Program-made: the position numbers and the translations under genes
The notes under the pieces: model-generated
Told to the model about the DNA's origin: nothing
The model's database searches: none
The model's input: only the letters and a program-made list of their open reading frames with translations
Assembly (NCBI GenBank): GCA_947585425.1
Contig: CANPWZ010000001.1
Location: 1-64,000 of the forward strand
Reading direction: 5' to 3'
Source: an uncultured Oscillospiraceae bacterium
GTDB taxonomy: Bacteria; Bacillota; Clostridia; Oscillospirales; Oscillospiraceae
Length of the DNA: 64,000 bases
Shown here: piece after piece, positions 42,640 to 51,115 of the stretch
Numbering within the stretch: the stretch's first letter is position 1
How the letters are laid out: each line of letters opens with the position of its first letter

Positions 42640-43812
42640 TCATTTCCGCTTCACCAGGGGCACGCCGATCAAAATCAATACCGGGAACACGATGGCGGGC
42701 AGCAGGCCGGCGGAGAGCCGGTTGCCGCTTGCCGCCGCGGCGAAGCCCACCAGCGTCGGCCCGGCGGAGCAGCCCACGTCCCCCGCCAGGGCCATGAGGG
42801 CGTACATGGCGGTGCCGGCGGCGGGGAGGCGGGCGGCGGCCGCGCTGAAGGTCCCCGGCCAGAACAGGCCCACCGAGAACCCGCAGAGGGCGCAGCCGGC
42901 GAGGCTCAGCGCCGGGGAGCCGGACAGGGCGGCCAGCAGGTAGCAGCAGACGCACAGCCCCGCGCTGCCCATCATGGCGGCGCGGAGGGGGATGCGGTCG
43001 CTGAATCTGGCGTACAGCGCCCGGGAGGTCCCCATCAGCAGGGCGAAGGAGCAGGGTCCCGCCAAATCGCCCACCGCCTTGGTCACATGGAGGGCGGACT
43101 CGGCAAAGGAGGAGGCCCACTGGCTCATGGCCTGCTCCGACGCGCCGGCGCACACCATCAGCAGGAGCAACAGCCAGAACACCTTTTGCCGCAGCAGATC
43201 GCGGAGGCGCATGGGCTCCCGTCCGCCGGCCATGGGGAAGATGGGCACCGCGGCGAAATAAAAGGCGTTGGCGGCGGGGAGGAGGGCCCAGAGCAGAGCC
43301 AGCGCCCGCCAGTTTTCGATGCCGAACAGGGCAAAGAAGCCGGTGGAGATCAGCACCACCCCCACATGGCCCCAGCAGTAGAAGGAGTGGAGGAGGCTCA
43401 TGGCAGCCTCCTTTTTCTCGGTGGGGCAGTTTTCCACGATGGGGCTGATGAGCACCTCGGTGAGGCCGCCGCCGATGGCGTACAGCACCACCGCGCACAG
43501 GACGCCGGGGTAGGGGGGCAGCAGGGAGGGCAGCACCGTCAGGCCGGCGAGGCCCGCGGCGGCGAAGATGTGGGCCGCCACGATGCACCGGCGGACGCCG
43601 GCCCGGTCCACGAATTTGGCGGACAGAAGGTCCACCAGCATCTGTACGGCGAAGTTCACCGTGGTGATGAGGGTGATTTGCCCAAGGGACAGGGAGAAGT
43701 CCGAGGCCAGGGTCAGGAACAGCAGGGGGACGAAGTTGTTGACGACGGCCTGGGTGACGTATCCGAAATAGCTGGCGTAAATGGTGTGGGTATAGCTCTG
43801 CAAACGCGGCAT
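42640..43812 (-). CDS. MFS transporter
   Basis: 390 aa with twelve hydrophobic segments. The A-motif-like VDLLSAKFVDRAGVRR lies between helices 2 and 3, and YAIGGGLTEVLISPIVENCP in helix 4-5 resembles the fucose permease-type (FHS) group. The C-terminal RK tail is cytoplasmic. Substrate cannot be told; sugars or drugs are the common options. Single-gene unit with its own promoter. Confidence 0.82.
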   Translation of the reverse strand: MPRLQSYTHTIYASYFGYVTQAVVNNFVPLLFLTLASDFSLSLGQITLITTVNFAVQMLVDLLSAKFVDRAGVRRCIVAAHIFAAAGLAGLTVLPSLLPPYPGVLCAVVLYAIGGGLTEVLISPIVENCPTEKKEAAMSLLHSFYCWGHVGVVLISTGFFALFGIENWRALALLWALLPAANAFYFAAVPIFPMAGGREPMRLRDLLRQKVFWLLLLLMVCAGASEQAMSQWASSFAESALHVTKAVGDLAGPCSFALLMGTSRALYARFSDRIPLRAAMMGSAGLCVCCYLLAALSGSPALSLAGCALCGFSVGLFWPGTFSAAAARLPAAGTAMYALMALAGDVGCSAGPTLVGFAAAASGNRLSAGLLPAIVFPVLILIGVPLVKRK

Positions 43813-43842
43813 AGATCCAACCTCTTTCCAAAATCCTAAGCC

Positions 43843-43913
43843 ATTCTATGCGCCGGCGGCGGAGCTGTCAAGGGGGAGCCTCACTTGACGGGAGGGACGG
43901 GCGCTGGTATACT
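43843..43913. promoter_or_regulatory. Back-to-back promoters of the MFS gene and ttcA
   Basis: Minus strand: TTGACA (43871-43866), 17 bp, TAGAAT (43848-43843) for the MFS gene. Plus strand: TTGACG (43885-43890), 17 bp, TATACT (43908-43913) for ttcA. The -35 boxes are only 13 bp apart, so the polymerases may interfere. Confidence 0.8.
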
Positions 43914-43945
43914 GTGAGGAGCTTGAAAACGGGGAAGGGGGAGGG

Positions 43946-44809
43946 ATGCCCATGGCCAGGACGCTGGACCGCTGCCAGCTCATCGAGCGGAGCATCATCA
44001 AAAAATACCGCAAGGCCCTGTGGAACCCCTTTACCTACGCGGTCAAAAAGTATGAGCTGATCCAGCCGGGGGACAGGATCGCCGTGTGCCTCTCCGGGGG
44101 CAAGGACTCCATGCTCATGGCCAAGCTGATGCAGGAGCTCCGCCGTCACACCGAGGTGCCCTTTGAGCTGACTTTCCTGGTGATGGACCCCGGTTACAGT
44201 CCCGCCAACCGAAAGCGCATCGAGGACAACGCCGCCCTGCTCCGGGTGCCGGTGACCGTTTTCGAGAGCAGTATCTTTGACATCGCCAACCACGCGGGGG
44301 GCTCTCCCTGCTACCTCTGCGCCCGGATGCGCCGGGGGCACCTGTACGCCAGGGCGCGGGAGCTGGGCTGCAACAAGATCGCCCTGGGCCACCACTTCAA
44401 CGACGTCATCGAGACCACGGTGCTGGGCCTGTTCTACGGCTCCCAGCTCCAGGGGATGATGCCCAAGCTCCACAGCACGAATTTTCCCGGCATGGAGCTG
44501 ATCCGGCCTCTGTACTGCGTCCATGAGGAGGACATCATCGCCTGGGCCAGGTACAACGGCCTGGAGTTCCTCCAGTGCGCCTGCCGCTTCACCCAGGACG
44601 CCGCCGACCGGGCGGGGGAGTCCAAGCGGCTGGAGATCAAGGCCCTGCTGAAAAAGCTCCGGGAGGACAGCCCCGACATCGAGAAGAGCATCTTCAACGC
44701 CGTCCACGACGTCCATCTGGACACCTTTCCGGGATACAAGACCGGGGGAGAGGAGCACTCCTTCCTGGAGGATTACGACAGGGGAACAAGGGACCGTGGG
44801 ACTGATTGA
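43946..44809 (+). CDS. ttcA: TtcA-family tRNA thiolation protein
   Basis: 287 aa. PP-loop ATP pyrophosphatase motif CLSGGKDSM (around residue 50), CYLCARMRRG with paired cysteines, IALGHHFNDVIETT, and a third cysteine site CACRF. These cysteines hold the iron-sulfur cluster used in 2-thiocytidine formation at tRNA position 32, or a related thiolation. GGGAAGGGGGAGGG precedes the start. Its final bases carry the -35 box of the next gene. Confidence 0.88.
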   Translation: MPMARTLDRCQLIERSIIKKYRKALWNPFTYAVKKYELIQPGDRIAVCLSGGKDSMLMAKLMQELRRHTEVPFELTFLVMDPGYSPANRKRIEDNAALLRVPVTVFESSIFDIANHAGGSPCYLCARMRRGHLYARARELGCNKIALGHHFNDVIETTVLGLFYGSQLQGMMPKLHSTNFPGMELIRPLYCVHEEDIIAWARYNGLEFLQCACRFTQDAADRAGESKRLEIKALLKKLREDSPDIEKSIFNAVHDVHLDTFPGYKTGGEEHSFLEDYDRGTRDRGTD

Positions 44810-44834
44810 CAAATCTGCCCTGCGGTGCTATCAT
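44806..44834 (+). promoter_or_regulatory. Promoter of the phosphoribosyltransferase gene
   Basis: TTGACA (44806-44811) overlapping the ttcA stop, 17-bp spacer, TATCAT (44829-44834). Confidence 0.75.
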
Positions 44835-44884
44835 TTGTTCAGATGTGCCCCAAAAATTCAAATTTTAACGGAGATGTGTCCCTC

Positions 44885-45436
44885 ATGACCTATGAAATGA
44901 CCGTGGCGGGCGTGAAGCGCGCCCTGCCCCTATGCCCTCTGAACGACCACATGATGATCGCGGCCTTCGTCATCTTCGGCGATGTGGAGCTCACCTGCGC
45001 CTGCGCCCGGGACCTGCTGAAGATCGCCCCAGACTTCGACTATATGGTGGCCCCCGAGGCAAAGGCCATCCCCCTGGTCCATGAGATGGCCCGGCAGAGC
45101 GGCCGCAACGAGTACTTCCTGGTCCGCAAGAAGAAGAAGGCGTACATGGACGGCGTGTTCGAGGCGGTGGACCACTCCATCACCACCGAGGGGGAGCAGA
45201 AGCTCTACATGGACGGCGCCGACGCCAAGAAGATGAAGGGCAAGCGCATCCTGGTGCTGGACGACGTGATCTCCACCGGCGGGTCCCTGGCGGCGGTGGA
45301 GAACCTGGTGGAGCAGGCCGGCGGCATCGTGGTGGGCAAGATGGCCATCCTGGCCGAGGGCGGCGCCGCCGATCGGAAGGACATCCTGTTCCTGGATAAG
45401 CTGCCCCTGTTCGACGGGCAGGGCAGGCCCATGTGA
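44885..45436 (+). CDS. Purine-type phosphoribosyltransferase
   Basis: 183 aa type I PRTase. PRPP-binding motif RILVLDDVISTGGSL, upstream DYMVAPEAKAIPLVHEMAR and YFLVRKKKKAYMDG match the adenine/xanthine phosphoribosyltransferase group. Reading frames further upstream (ATG 44825, 44843) start at or before the expected transcription start, so this ATG is preferred. It salvages a free base into its nucleotide; the base is not resolvable here. Confidence 0.78.
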   Translation: MTYEMTVAGVKRALPLCPLNDHMMIAAFVIFGDVELTCACARDLLKIAPDFDYMVAPEAKAIPLVHEMARQSGRNEYFLVRKKKKAYMDGVFEAVDHSITTEGEQKLYMDGADAKKMKGKRILVLDDVISTGGSLAAVENLVEQAGGIVVGKMAILAEGGAADRKDILFLDKLPLFDGQGRPM

Positions 45437-45502
45437 GAGAGCGGGAGGCGGCACGATAAAAATTGGGGGTCCAAAACGGACACAAGTAGGAGGGGCGTAG
45501 AC

Positions 45503-46441
45503 ATGGCGCTCATGGATCTGTCTCAATTTGACATGACGATCCCTCCGGGGCCTCCCTATGTTGTTGTAGATGTCGAAACGACCGGGTTATCTCCATATCA
45601 CGATAAGATCATCCAGTTGGCGGCGATCCGTTTTGAGGACAATAAGCCCGTGGCGTACATAAACACCTACGTCGATCCGCATCGGCCTGTCCCGGCGGAG
45701 GCTACGGCAGTCAATGGGATAACAGACGATGCGCTGGTGGGCGCCCCGGCGGCCGAGGACATCAGGGAACGGTTCGCGGCTCTGATCGACGGCGCGATGC
45801 TGCTCGGATGGAACGTTGGGTTTGATTTGCAATTTTTGGATCAGGCTTTCCCGGACTTGCTCAGCGGAGCAAGTTATATTGATGTCATGGAGATGGCGGG
45901 ATGTATCGGCGATTTGCCCGATCACACCCTTGAGACAGCGGCGGCGTTCCTTGGATTTGTTCCTCCAGGGGGTTTCCACGATGCTCTGGCTGACTGCTGG
46001 GCGGCGGCAATGGTCTATTTCGCTACATTTCACGCTCAACTGTTCAAAATCAGCAAGCAATTCGTCGCGCATCACCAAAGCAGCTCCAAGCTGTCACGTT
46101 TCAAGAGTTTTCGGCCTGGTGACGTCGTGCCCACAGTGGCCGTTGTCCCACAGGATCATCCCTTTTCCGGCAAATCGATCGTTTTCACCGGGGAGCTGTC
46201 CGTTGGCCGTGTGACCGCGGCGACGATGGCGGCAAACGTCGGGGCGCTGATCAGCGGCAGCGTATCTCGCAAGACCGGGTTCCTGGTCGTGGTCACACAA
46301 GACCCGACGATTGTCGGAGCGGACGGCATCAGCACAAAGGAGCGGCGCGCCCGGGAGCTGAACGAGACAGGTAAAGCAACCATCAAAATCCTCACGGAAG
46401 ACGAATTTTTCGCACTGCTGGAGGGTGCTCAGAATGAGTAA
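45503..46441 (+). CDS. DEDD 3'-5' exonuclease with C-terminal BRCT domain
   Basis: 312 aa. The exonuclease domain (about 15-180) has Exo I VVVDVETTGL, Exo II NVGFDLQFLDQ and Exo III GGFHDALADCWA, giving acidic residues and a His of the DnaQ DEDDh type. A linker leads to a BRCT domain (about 220-312: FSGKSIVFTGEL, GALISGSVSRKTGFLVV). This resembles stand-alone epsilon-like nucleases that act in repair. AGGAGGGG precedes the ATG. The last bases overlap the next gene. Confidence 0.87.
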   Translation: MALMDLSQFDMTIPPGPPYVVVDVETTGLSPYHDKIIQLAAIRFEDNKPVAYINTYVDPHRPVPAEATAVNGITDDALVGAPAAEDIRERFAALIDGAMLLGWNVGFDLQFLDQAFPDLLSGASYIDVMEMAGCIGDLPDHTLETAAAFLGFVPPGGFHDALADCWAAAMVYFATFHAQLFKISKQFVAHHQSSSKLSRFKSFRPGDVVPTVAVVPQDHPFSGKSIVFTGELSVGRVTAATMAANVGALISGSVSRKTGFLVVVTQDPTIVGADGISTKERRARELNETGKATIKILTEDEFFALLEGAQNE

Positions 46442-46982
46442 TCAAATTTCCCTTGCAGGTTTCGAGCCGATTTCTCAAAGTGAGACGGATTTTCTGGCGG
46501 GCCTGCGACCTGCCATGGAAGCGGCAGTGGAGGCCAACGGCGGGTCTCCGTCCTCGCTGACGATCACGTCTACCCGGCCAACGAAGTTTGCAAGCGGCGG
46601 GTACACGGTGGTCAAGCTCAACGAGTTCACCGCGTTCCGGCTGAAGCTCCGGGGAAAGCAGCAGTATGTCTCTGTGCCTACCTTTTTCGCTGATCTGATC
46701 CCTGCGGACTGGCCCCAGTCCATAGTAGCGGCGGAGCCCAAGTATATTCGGCTCCCGGTCAATGAGACCCGCCCGGTCAGCGTCTATGCCGATTTTTTGG
46801 TGCGGGTGGCCGGAGAGACGGTCAATCGCTATCCCAAGGAGTGGGACTGCTGCTCCAGGTACGAGGAGTGCAGCAATGCCAGACAATGCGTGCATCCCGA
46901 TAAGGCTTTCGCGCTGTCCTGCGGCTACCGAAAGATACTCAACTCCGGCAAGATCTATTTTGGAGCAAACCGAAACGTCTGA
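46434..46982 (+). CDS. Unknown protein with a C-terminal cysteine cluster
   Basis: 182 aa, no family recognised. Residues 1-120 are a mixed alpha/beta region; near the C-terminus six cysteines are packed (DCCSRYEECSNARQC, then FALSCGY), which could bind zinc or an iron-sulfur cluster. It overlaps the exonuclease gene by eight bases, with GGAGGG eight bases before the ATG, so the two are probably made together and may act on nucleic acid as a pair. Confidence 0.62.
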   Translation: MSNQISLAGFEPISQSETDFLAGLRPAMEAAVEANGGSPSSLTITSTRPTKFASGGYTVVKLNEFTAFRLKLRGKQQYVSVPTFFADLIPADWPQSIVAAEPKYIRLPVNETRPVSVYADFLVRVAGETVNRYPKEWDCCSRYEECSNARQCVHPDKAFALSCGYRKILNSGKIYFGANRNV

Positions 46983-46997
46983 AGGGGAGGCCGATCC

Positions 46998-47792
46998 ATG
47001 TTTTGCAGTAACTGCGGCACACAGCTCCCAGAGGGGGCCAAGTTCTGCCCCGGCTGCGGAGCCCCGGCGGGCGGGACCTCTCCGGCTGCGAGCCCGAGGC
47101 CGAGGAAAAACTGGACGGTGCGGGACGCCCTCCAGCTCAGCGGTACCCCGGTCATGATGGCCGGCAGGGCGGTGGACACGGCCCAGGCGGAGCTGGAGCC
47201 GGACGAGTCGGTCGAGGCGGCTATCGTGACCAACTGCACGATCACCGGGCAGGGCCTTGTGAACGGATGCCTGGTGGTCACCGACCGGCGGGTCCTGTTT
47301 TGCGGCATGGCTTTGGGGTCGCCCAGGGCCATCGTGTTTGATTACCGCGAGGACCTCGCCTTGAGCAACGTGCAGGGCGGCGAGACGGCGGCCAAAATGA
47401 CCATGCGGGCCAGGGGCATCACGATCCGAATCGAGATCGGGACCCGGCGAACGCTCAATGCGCTGAGCGGCGCTCTGCTGGACGCTTACATGGAGTACCC
47501 GTCCCACGGGCGGATCGAGACCATCTGGGCGGATGACGGTCCGGCGGCCGGCCGGCAGGCCCTGCCCCCGCATCTCCAGCGGATCCGGGAGAACAGGCAG
47601 GCGGGCGTGGCCTGCTGTCCCAGGTGCGGCTCCACGTCGCTGTCCGCCAACAAAAAAGGGTTTGGCCTGGGCAAGGCCGCGCTGGGCGGATTTATCGCCG
47701 GCCCGGTGGGCCTGATCGGCGGGGCCTTCGGCGCCAACAAGGTCGTGGTCACCTGCCTCAGCTGCGGCCATAAATTCAAACCCGGCCGATGA
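46998..47792 (+). CDS. Double zinc-ribbon protein with a PH-like domain
   Basis: 264 aa. N-terminal zinc ribbon CSNCGTQLPEGAKFCPGCG, a central bacterial PH-like beta domain (GCLVVTDRRVLFCGMALG...DLALSNVQGG), and a second C-terminal ribbon CPRCGS...CLSCGHKFKPG around a Gly-rich hydrophobic hairpin (LGGFIAGPVGLIGGAFG). It might associate with membranes through that hairpin. Follows the cysteine-cluster gene by 15 bases, likely the same operon. Function unknown. Confidence 0.7.
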   Translation: MFCSNCGTQLPEGAKFCPGCGAPAGGTSPAASPRPRKNWTVRDALQLSGTPVMMAGRAVDTAQAELEPDESVEAAIVTNCTITGQGLVNGCLVVTDRRVLFCGMALGSPRAIVFDYREDLALSNVQGGETAAKMTMRARGITIRIEIGTRRTLNALSGALLDAYMEYPSHGRIETIWADDGPAAGRQALPPHLQRIRENRQAGVACCPRCGSTSLSANKKGFGLGKAALGGFIAGPVGLIGGAFGANKVVVTCLSCGHKFKPGR

Positions 47793-47793
47793 G

Positions 47794-47821
47794 GCAAATC
47801 CGCAAACGTCTGCGGATTTGC
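47794..47821. repeat. Inverted repeat
   Basis: 11-bp perfect arms GCAAATCCGCA / TGCGGATTTGC around AACGTC, no T run. It may be an extra stem before the true terminator. Confidence 0.6.
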
Positions 47822-47859
47822 AAAAGCACATCGTATTATCAGTAGATTCAGAAAAAGGA

Positions 47860-47888
47860 CAGGGGTCTGTGATCCTCACAGACCCCTG
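47860..47888. terminator. Bidirectional terminator
   Basis: 13-bp perfect stem CAGGGGTCTGTGA / TCACAGACCCCTG with a TCC loop and a TTTTTC tract on each side. Confidence 0.88.
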
Positions 47889-47919
47889 CCTTTTTCACAC
47901 GATTCCGCCGCGCCGCGCG

Positions 47920-48153
47920 TCACTCTTTTTTGCCCTTCCGTTTCCGCACCGCCTCGGTGAGGATGAACTCGATCTGGCCGTTGATGGAGCGGAAGTCCTC
48001 CTCCGCCCAGGCGGCGATCTCGCTCCAGAGGGTGGCGGACAGCCGCAGGGGGACCTGCTTTTTGGCGGACTCCTTGGCCTTCACTTCCCGCTCCAGGGCC
48101 TCGATGCGCTCCAGCCGCGCCCGGAGGGCCTGTTCCCGTTCCTCGGGGCCCAT
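47920..48153 (-). CDS. Small Arc-like ribbon-helix-helix protein
   Basis: 77 aa. A charged N-terminal helix (REQALRARLERIEALEREV) leads into VPLRLSATLWSEIAAWAEED and a second helix FRSINGQIEFILTEAVRK, the Arc/MetJ ribbon-helix-helix pattern, followed by a basic tail. Its ATG overlaps the SPFH stop by one base (TGATG). The RHH fold and the palindrome over the operon promoter suggest auto-regulation, but it could also be an adaptor of the SPFH protein. Confidence 0.75.
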   Translation of the reverse strand: MGPEEREQALRARLERIEALEREVKAKESAKKQVPLRLSATLWSEIAAWAEEDFRSINGQIEFILTEAVRKRKGKKE

Positions 48154-49175
48154 CAGTAGATGCTCCCGGAGTTGACGATGGGCTGGGCGTCCTTATTGCC
48201 GCACAGCACCACCAGCAGGTTGGAAACCATGGCGGCCTTGCGCTCCTCGTCCAGGACCACCACCTCGTCCTCGCCCAGGCGGTCGATGGCCATTTTCACC
48301 ATGCCCACGGCGCCGTCCACGATCTTTTGCCGGGCGGCGATGATGGCCACCGCCTGTTGGCGCTGGAGCATGGCGGCGGCGATCTCCTCGGCGTAGGCCA
48401 GATGGGTGATGCGCACCTCCTCGATGGCGAGGCCGGCGTCGATGACCCGCTTTTGCAGCTCCTCCCGCATGGAGTCGGCGATCTCGATGGCGGAGCTGCG
48501 GAGGGTCTTCTCCTTCACGCCGTCGTCGTCATCGTCGTCGTCGAACACGTCGTAGGGGTACAGCCGGGCGATATTGCGGATGGTGGAGTCGGTCTGGATG
48601 TTCAAAAACTCCACGTAGTTCTCCACGGCGAAGGCGGCCAGGGTGGGGTTCTCCACGTGCCAGATGACCACTGCGCCGATGATGATGGGGTTGCCCAGCA
48701 CGTCGTTGACCTTCTGCCGGTGGTTGTCCAACGTCTGGGTCTTGAGGGAGATGCCCTTGCCGCCGGGGACGGAGACCAGGGCGGTCTTGCCCTCCTCCTC
48801 CAGCTGTTTTGCCTTGAGCCGGGCGGACTTGAGGGCCTCATTGTAGGCGGGGGAGAAGGAGGAGGCAAAAGGGTTTACATAATAGAAGCCGCTCTCCTTC
48901 ACGGTGCCGTAGTACTTGCCGAACAGGGTGAACACCCGGGCCTCGTTGGGCTTGACGATCTTCAGGCCGGCCATCAGGATGGGGCAGACGACCCAGCCGA
49001 AAACAGCGCCGATGATGCCGAGAAGCACTCCGGGCATGTCTTTCCCGGTGCTCACGCTCACGGCGATGCCGGCGATGAACACCGCCGTGCCACAGAGGAT
49101 GCCCAGGATCAGCAGCAGCAGGACCAGCCCGCCGGACTTGGGGTGGAGCTCTTTTTCCACGATGTTGGTTTTCAT
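48153..49175 (-). CDS. SPFH/Band 7 family membrane protein
   Basis: 340 aa. Two N-terminal hydrophobic segments ([17 protein letters not shown] and [15 protein letters not shown]) are followed by the SPFH domain ([32 protein letters not shown]) and coiled-coil helices ([20 protein letters not shown]). A run of seven Asp ([10 protein letters not shown]) sits in a loop. Such proteins form oligomeric scaffolds in membranes. AAGGAGG eight bases upstream picks this start over one ten codons earlier. Co-transcribed with the RHH gene. Confidence 0.88.
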   Translation of the reverse strand: MKTNIVEKELHPKSGGLVLLLLILGILCGTAVFIAGIAVSVSTGKDMPGVLLGIIGAVFGWVVCPILMAGLKIVKPNEARVFTLFGKYYGTVKESGFYYVNPFASSFSPAYNEALKSARLKAKQLEEEGKTALVSVPGGKGISLKTQTLDNHRQKVNDVLGNPIIIGAVVIWHVENPTLAAFAVENYVEFLNIQTDSTIRNIARLYPYDVFDDDDDDDGVKEKTLRSSAIEIADSMREELQKRVIDAGLAIEEVRITHLAYAEEIAAAMLQRQQAVAIIAARQKIVDGAVGMVKMAIDRLGEDEVVVLDEERKAAMVSNLLVVLCGNKDAQPIVNSGSIY

Positions 49176-49206
49176 AGGGGAGACCTCCTTGACATTGATT
49201 GCCATA

Positions 49207-49247
49207 AATGATATTAAAATAATATCATTACAATATTAAACTGTCAA
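49207..49247 (-). promoter_or_regulatory. Promoter of the SPFH operon with embedded palindromic operator
   Basis: Minus strand TTGACA (49247-49242), 17-bp spacer, TATTAT (49224-49219). A perfect dyad AATGATATT-AAAAT-AATATCATT (49207-49229) covers the -10 box. Confidence 0.82.
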
Positions 49248-49259
49248 GAGAAAGTTCTC

Positions 49260-50171
49260 CTACAAGCAAGTGTTCCAACTGGTGATTTGCATTTGCCCAG
49301 TTTCAACCGCCGCTCTATTTATTTTGCCGGTCGTTTTATAGTTGGTAAGCAGAGCTTCAACCATCGGATGGCGATTTTTTTCCTTTGCTCCGACATGATA
49401 AAAATGGTTTTGCGTGATAACAAAACATTCTGGCCATAGCTCTTTGATGGAATCGTTTATTCTGTAATCGTTGTGATGCCATGTGGACAGCATGAAGTTT
49501 GACTGGACTTTTGTCAGCGCCTCATGCAGTTGCTTTTCAGATGCAACGTCCCAACTGTCAAAGTAATCCACATGACGCCCGATGTATGGCGGATCACAAT
49601 ATATAAAATCGCCCTTTGAAGCCATTGCAATGGTTTTCTGGAAAGGCTGACAAAGAAAGGTCCAGTGATTCTTTTTGATCAGATACTCCACATGGGCGAC
49701 CTGATTTACGATTTTGGTCACATATGCTTTGGAAAATCGATACGGTTTGTGGCCGTACGGGACATTGAATTCATAGTTTTTGTTAAAGCGGATCATGCCA
49801 TTGAAACACGCCCGATTCAGAAACAAAAAGTCAAGAGGGTCATGGCTGCGATTAAATCGGTCACGGACGATGTAATAGTAGTCGTCATCATCCCGTTCGA
49901 GTGATTTGCCCTCCTGCATCAGAAAAGCGCGGACCCGCTTAGGGGTGATCTCCCCATCCTTGATCTGGTTATAGAAATTGATAACGTGCGGGTTGATGTC
50001 CGAGAACACAGCATGGTGAGGGGCTACATTGAATCCCACGACCCCTGATCCCAAAAAAGGTTCATACCAGACTGAATCGGGTTCAAGGACAATATGCTCT
50101 CGAATAAGAGGCACCAGTTTCGTTTTTATTCCCTGGATTTTGATCGGAGGAATATATACAGTGTTATCCAT
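49260..50171 (-). CDS. D12-class N6-adenine DNA methyltransferase
   Basis: 303 aa Dam-type enzyme. SAM motif WYEPFLGSGVVGFN (about residues 39-52), a target-recognition region in the middle and catalytic motif FIYCDPPY (about 192-199). Its ATG overlaps the stop of the endonuclease gene by one base. Partner of the EcoRV-like nuclease, so it most likely methylates adenine in GATATC. More AT-rich than neighbours, which suggests acquisition by transfer. Confidence 0.9.
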   Translation of the reverse strand: MDNTVYIPPIKIQGIKTKLVPLIREHIVLEPDSVWYEPFLGSGVVGFNVAPHHAVFSDINPHVINFYNQIKDGEITPKRVRAFLMQEGKSLERDDDDYYYIVRDRFNRSHDPLDFLFLNRACFNGMIRFNKNYEFNVPYGHKPYRFSKAYVTKIVNQVAHVEYLIKKNHWTFLCQPFQKTIAMASKGDFIYCDPPYIGRHVDYFDSWDVASEKQLHEALTKVQSNFMLSTWHHNDYRINDSIKELWPECFVITQNHFYHVGAKEKNRHPMVEALLTNYKTTGKINRAAVETGQMQITSWNTCL

Positions 50172-51007
50172 TATGGTTTCCTCTTGGCCGCTTTCGGATT
50201 ATTTAACGCTTGAGGCAGGCCCCGGTATTTCAGATATTCGGCAAAGGATGATAGTTTTTTGCGAGTCGCCCCGGCCTGCAATTCGATTTTTCCGAAATTC
50301 GCCCAATAGTCGTCAAACAAGGCTTCACCGGCCTTTGCAAATACTCCGTTTCCGTTTATGATATCTTCGATTTTTTCAATGCTTCCGATGTTTGCCGTGT
50401 TCCCGCTGCCGCCTTTGTCACTTGCTATTTTCCATTTTTCCTCGGCAAAAAACAGGAAATCATGTATTACGGACGGTATCGCGGTTATTTCGTCCACTGA
50501 ATAGGTCCGTAATTCTTCGTCTTTCCTGAGGATGCTCCTTGAATAAATAATGCCAAGACAAAAATGGCCGTTGTATTCACTATATGGGTGCTGAATATTT
50601 TTTGAACTCGTCCTGTCAATAAAGTATTTTCCATGTGACCCCAATGTAAAGCCATTGCAAAACCCAGGGTGTTCTTCATCTCTGTAGGTCGTTTTTAAAT
50701 CTACGGCAAACATCACAGAGGGGTCTGTTTTGGAGATGAAGGTGAGATCCGGGTACCAGTTTTGATATTCCGCGAGTTCAATTTTATATCCAATATGATC
50801 GGCAAATTCCAAAAAATACGGGAAAAGGTGTAGTTCCAGTATTTTTGATACCACTTTTGTATCAGCAGAGATCGTATGGATGTTTTTGAAAATATCTATA
50901 AATCCCTTAACAGTCCATTCTCCGCCATACGATATTTTTCCTGCGAGCCCACCCGCAAACGCTTTCAGCTGTGCGGCAAAATCGCTTTTGAAGCGTTCTT
51001 TTTCCAC
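50171..51007 (-). CDS. EcoRV-like type II restriction endonuclease
   Basis: 278 aa with clear EcoRV features recalled from the known protein: SADTKVVSKILEL, the catalytic PD...DxK set YPDLTF (Asp87), AVDLKTTY (Asp103, Lys105) with the same 16- and 2-residue spacing as EcoRV Asp74/Asp90/Lys92, and GSGNTANIGSI. Cleavage at GATATC is therefore predicted. AGGTG six bases upstream supports the GTG start here rather than a GTG three codons earlier. The gene is AT-rich, and nuclease precedes methylase in one transcript, with no separate C protein seen. Confidence 0.9.
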   Translation of the reverse strand: MEKERFKSDFAAQLKAFAGGLAGKISYGGEWTVKGFIDIFKNIHTISADTKVVSKILELHLFPYFLEFADHIGYKIELAEYQNWYPDLTFISKTDPSVMFAVDLKTTYRDEEHPGFCNGFTLGSHGKYFIDRTSSKNIQHPYSEYNGHFCLGIIYSRSILRKDEELRTYSVDEITAIPSVIHDFLFFAEEKWKIASDKGGSGNTANIGSIEKIEDIINGNGVFAKAGEALFDDYWANFGKIELQAGATRKKLSSFAEYLKYRGLPQALNNPKAAKRKP

Positions 51008-51025
51008 TGCACTCACCTCTTTTTC

Positions 51026-51054
51026 AGAATAGCATAACAGCCGACAAAAAGCAA
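51026..51054 (-). promoter_or_regulatory. Promoter of the restriction-modification operon
   Basis: Minus strand TTGCTT (51054-51049), 17-bp spacer, TATTCT (51031-51026). Confidence 0.6.
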
Positions 51055-51055
51055 C

Positions 51056-51075
51056 GGTTTGCGGGAGAGCAAACC
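51056..51075 (-). terminator. Weak terminator candidate after trmO
   Basis: 7-bp stem GGTTTGC / GCAAACC with a 6-base loop, followed on the minus strand by GTTGCTTTTTG. It abuts the -35 box of the restriction operon. Confidence 0.4.
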
Positions 51076-51115
51076 CAATGCCCTGATCTATTTTCTCATC
51101 TAAAACTGGTTTTCG

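Noticed and set aside
48522-48545. GTC/ATC triplet repeat in the SPFH gene as a phase-variable tract
   Set aside because: It encodes an in-frame Asp run with mixed codons; slippage by whole codons would not switch the gene off.
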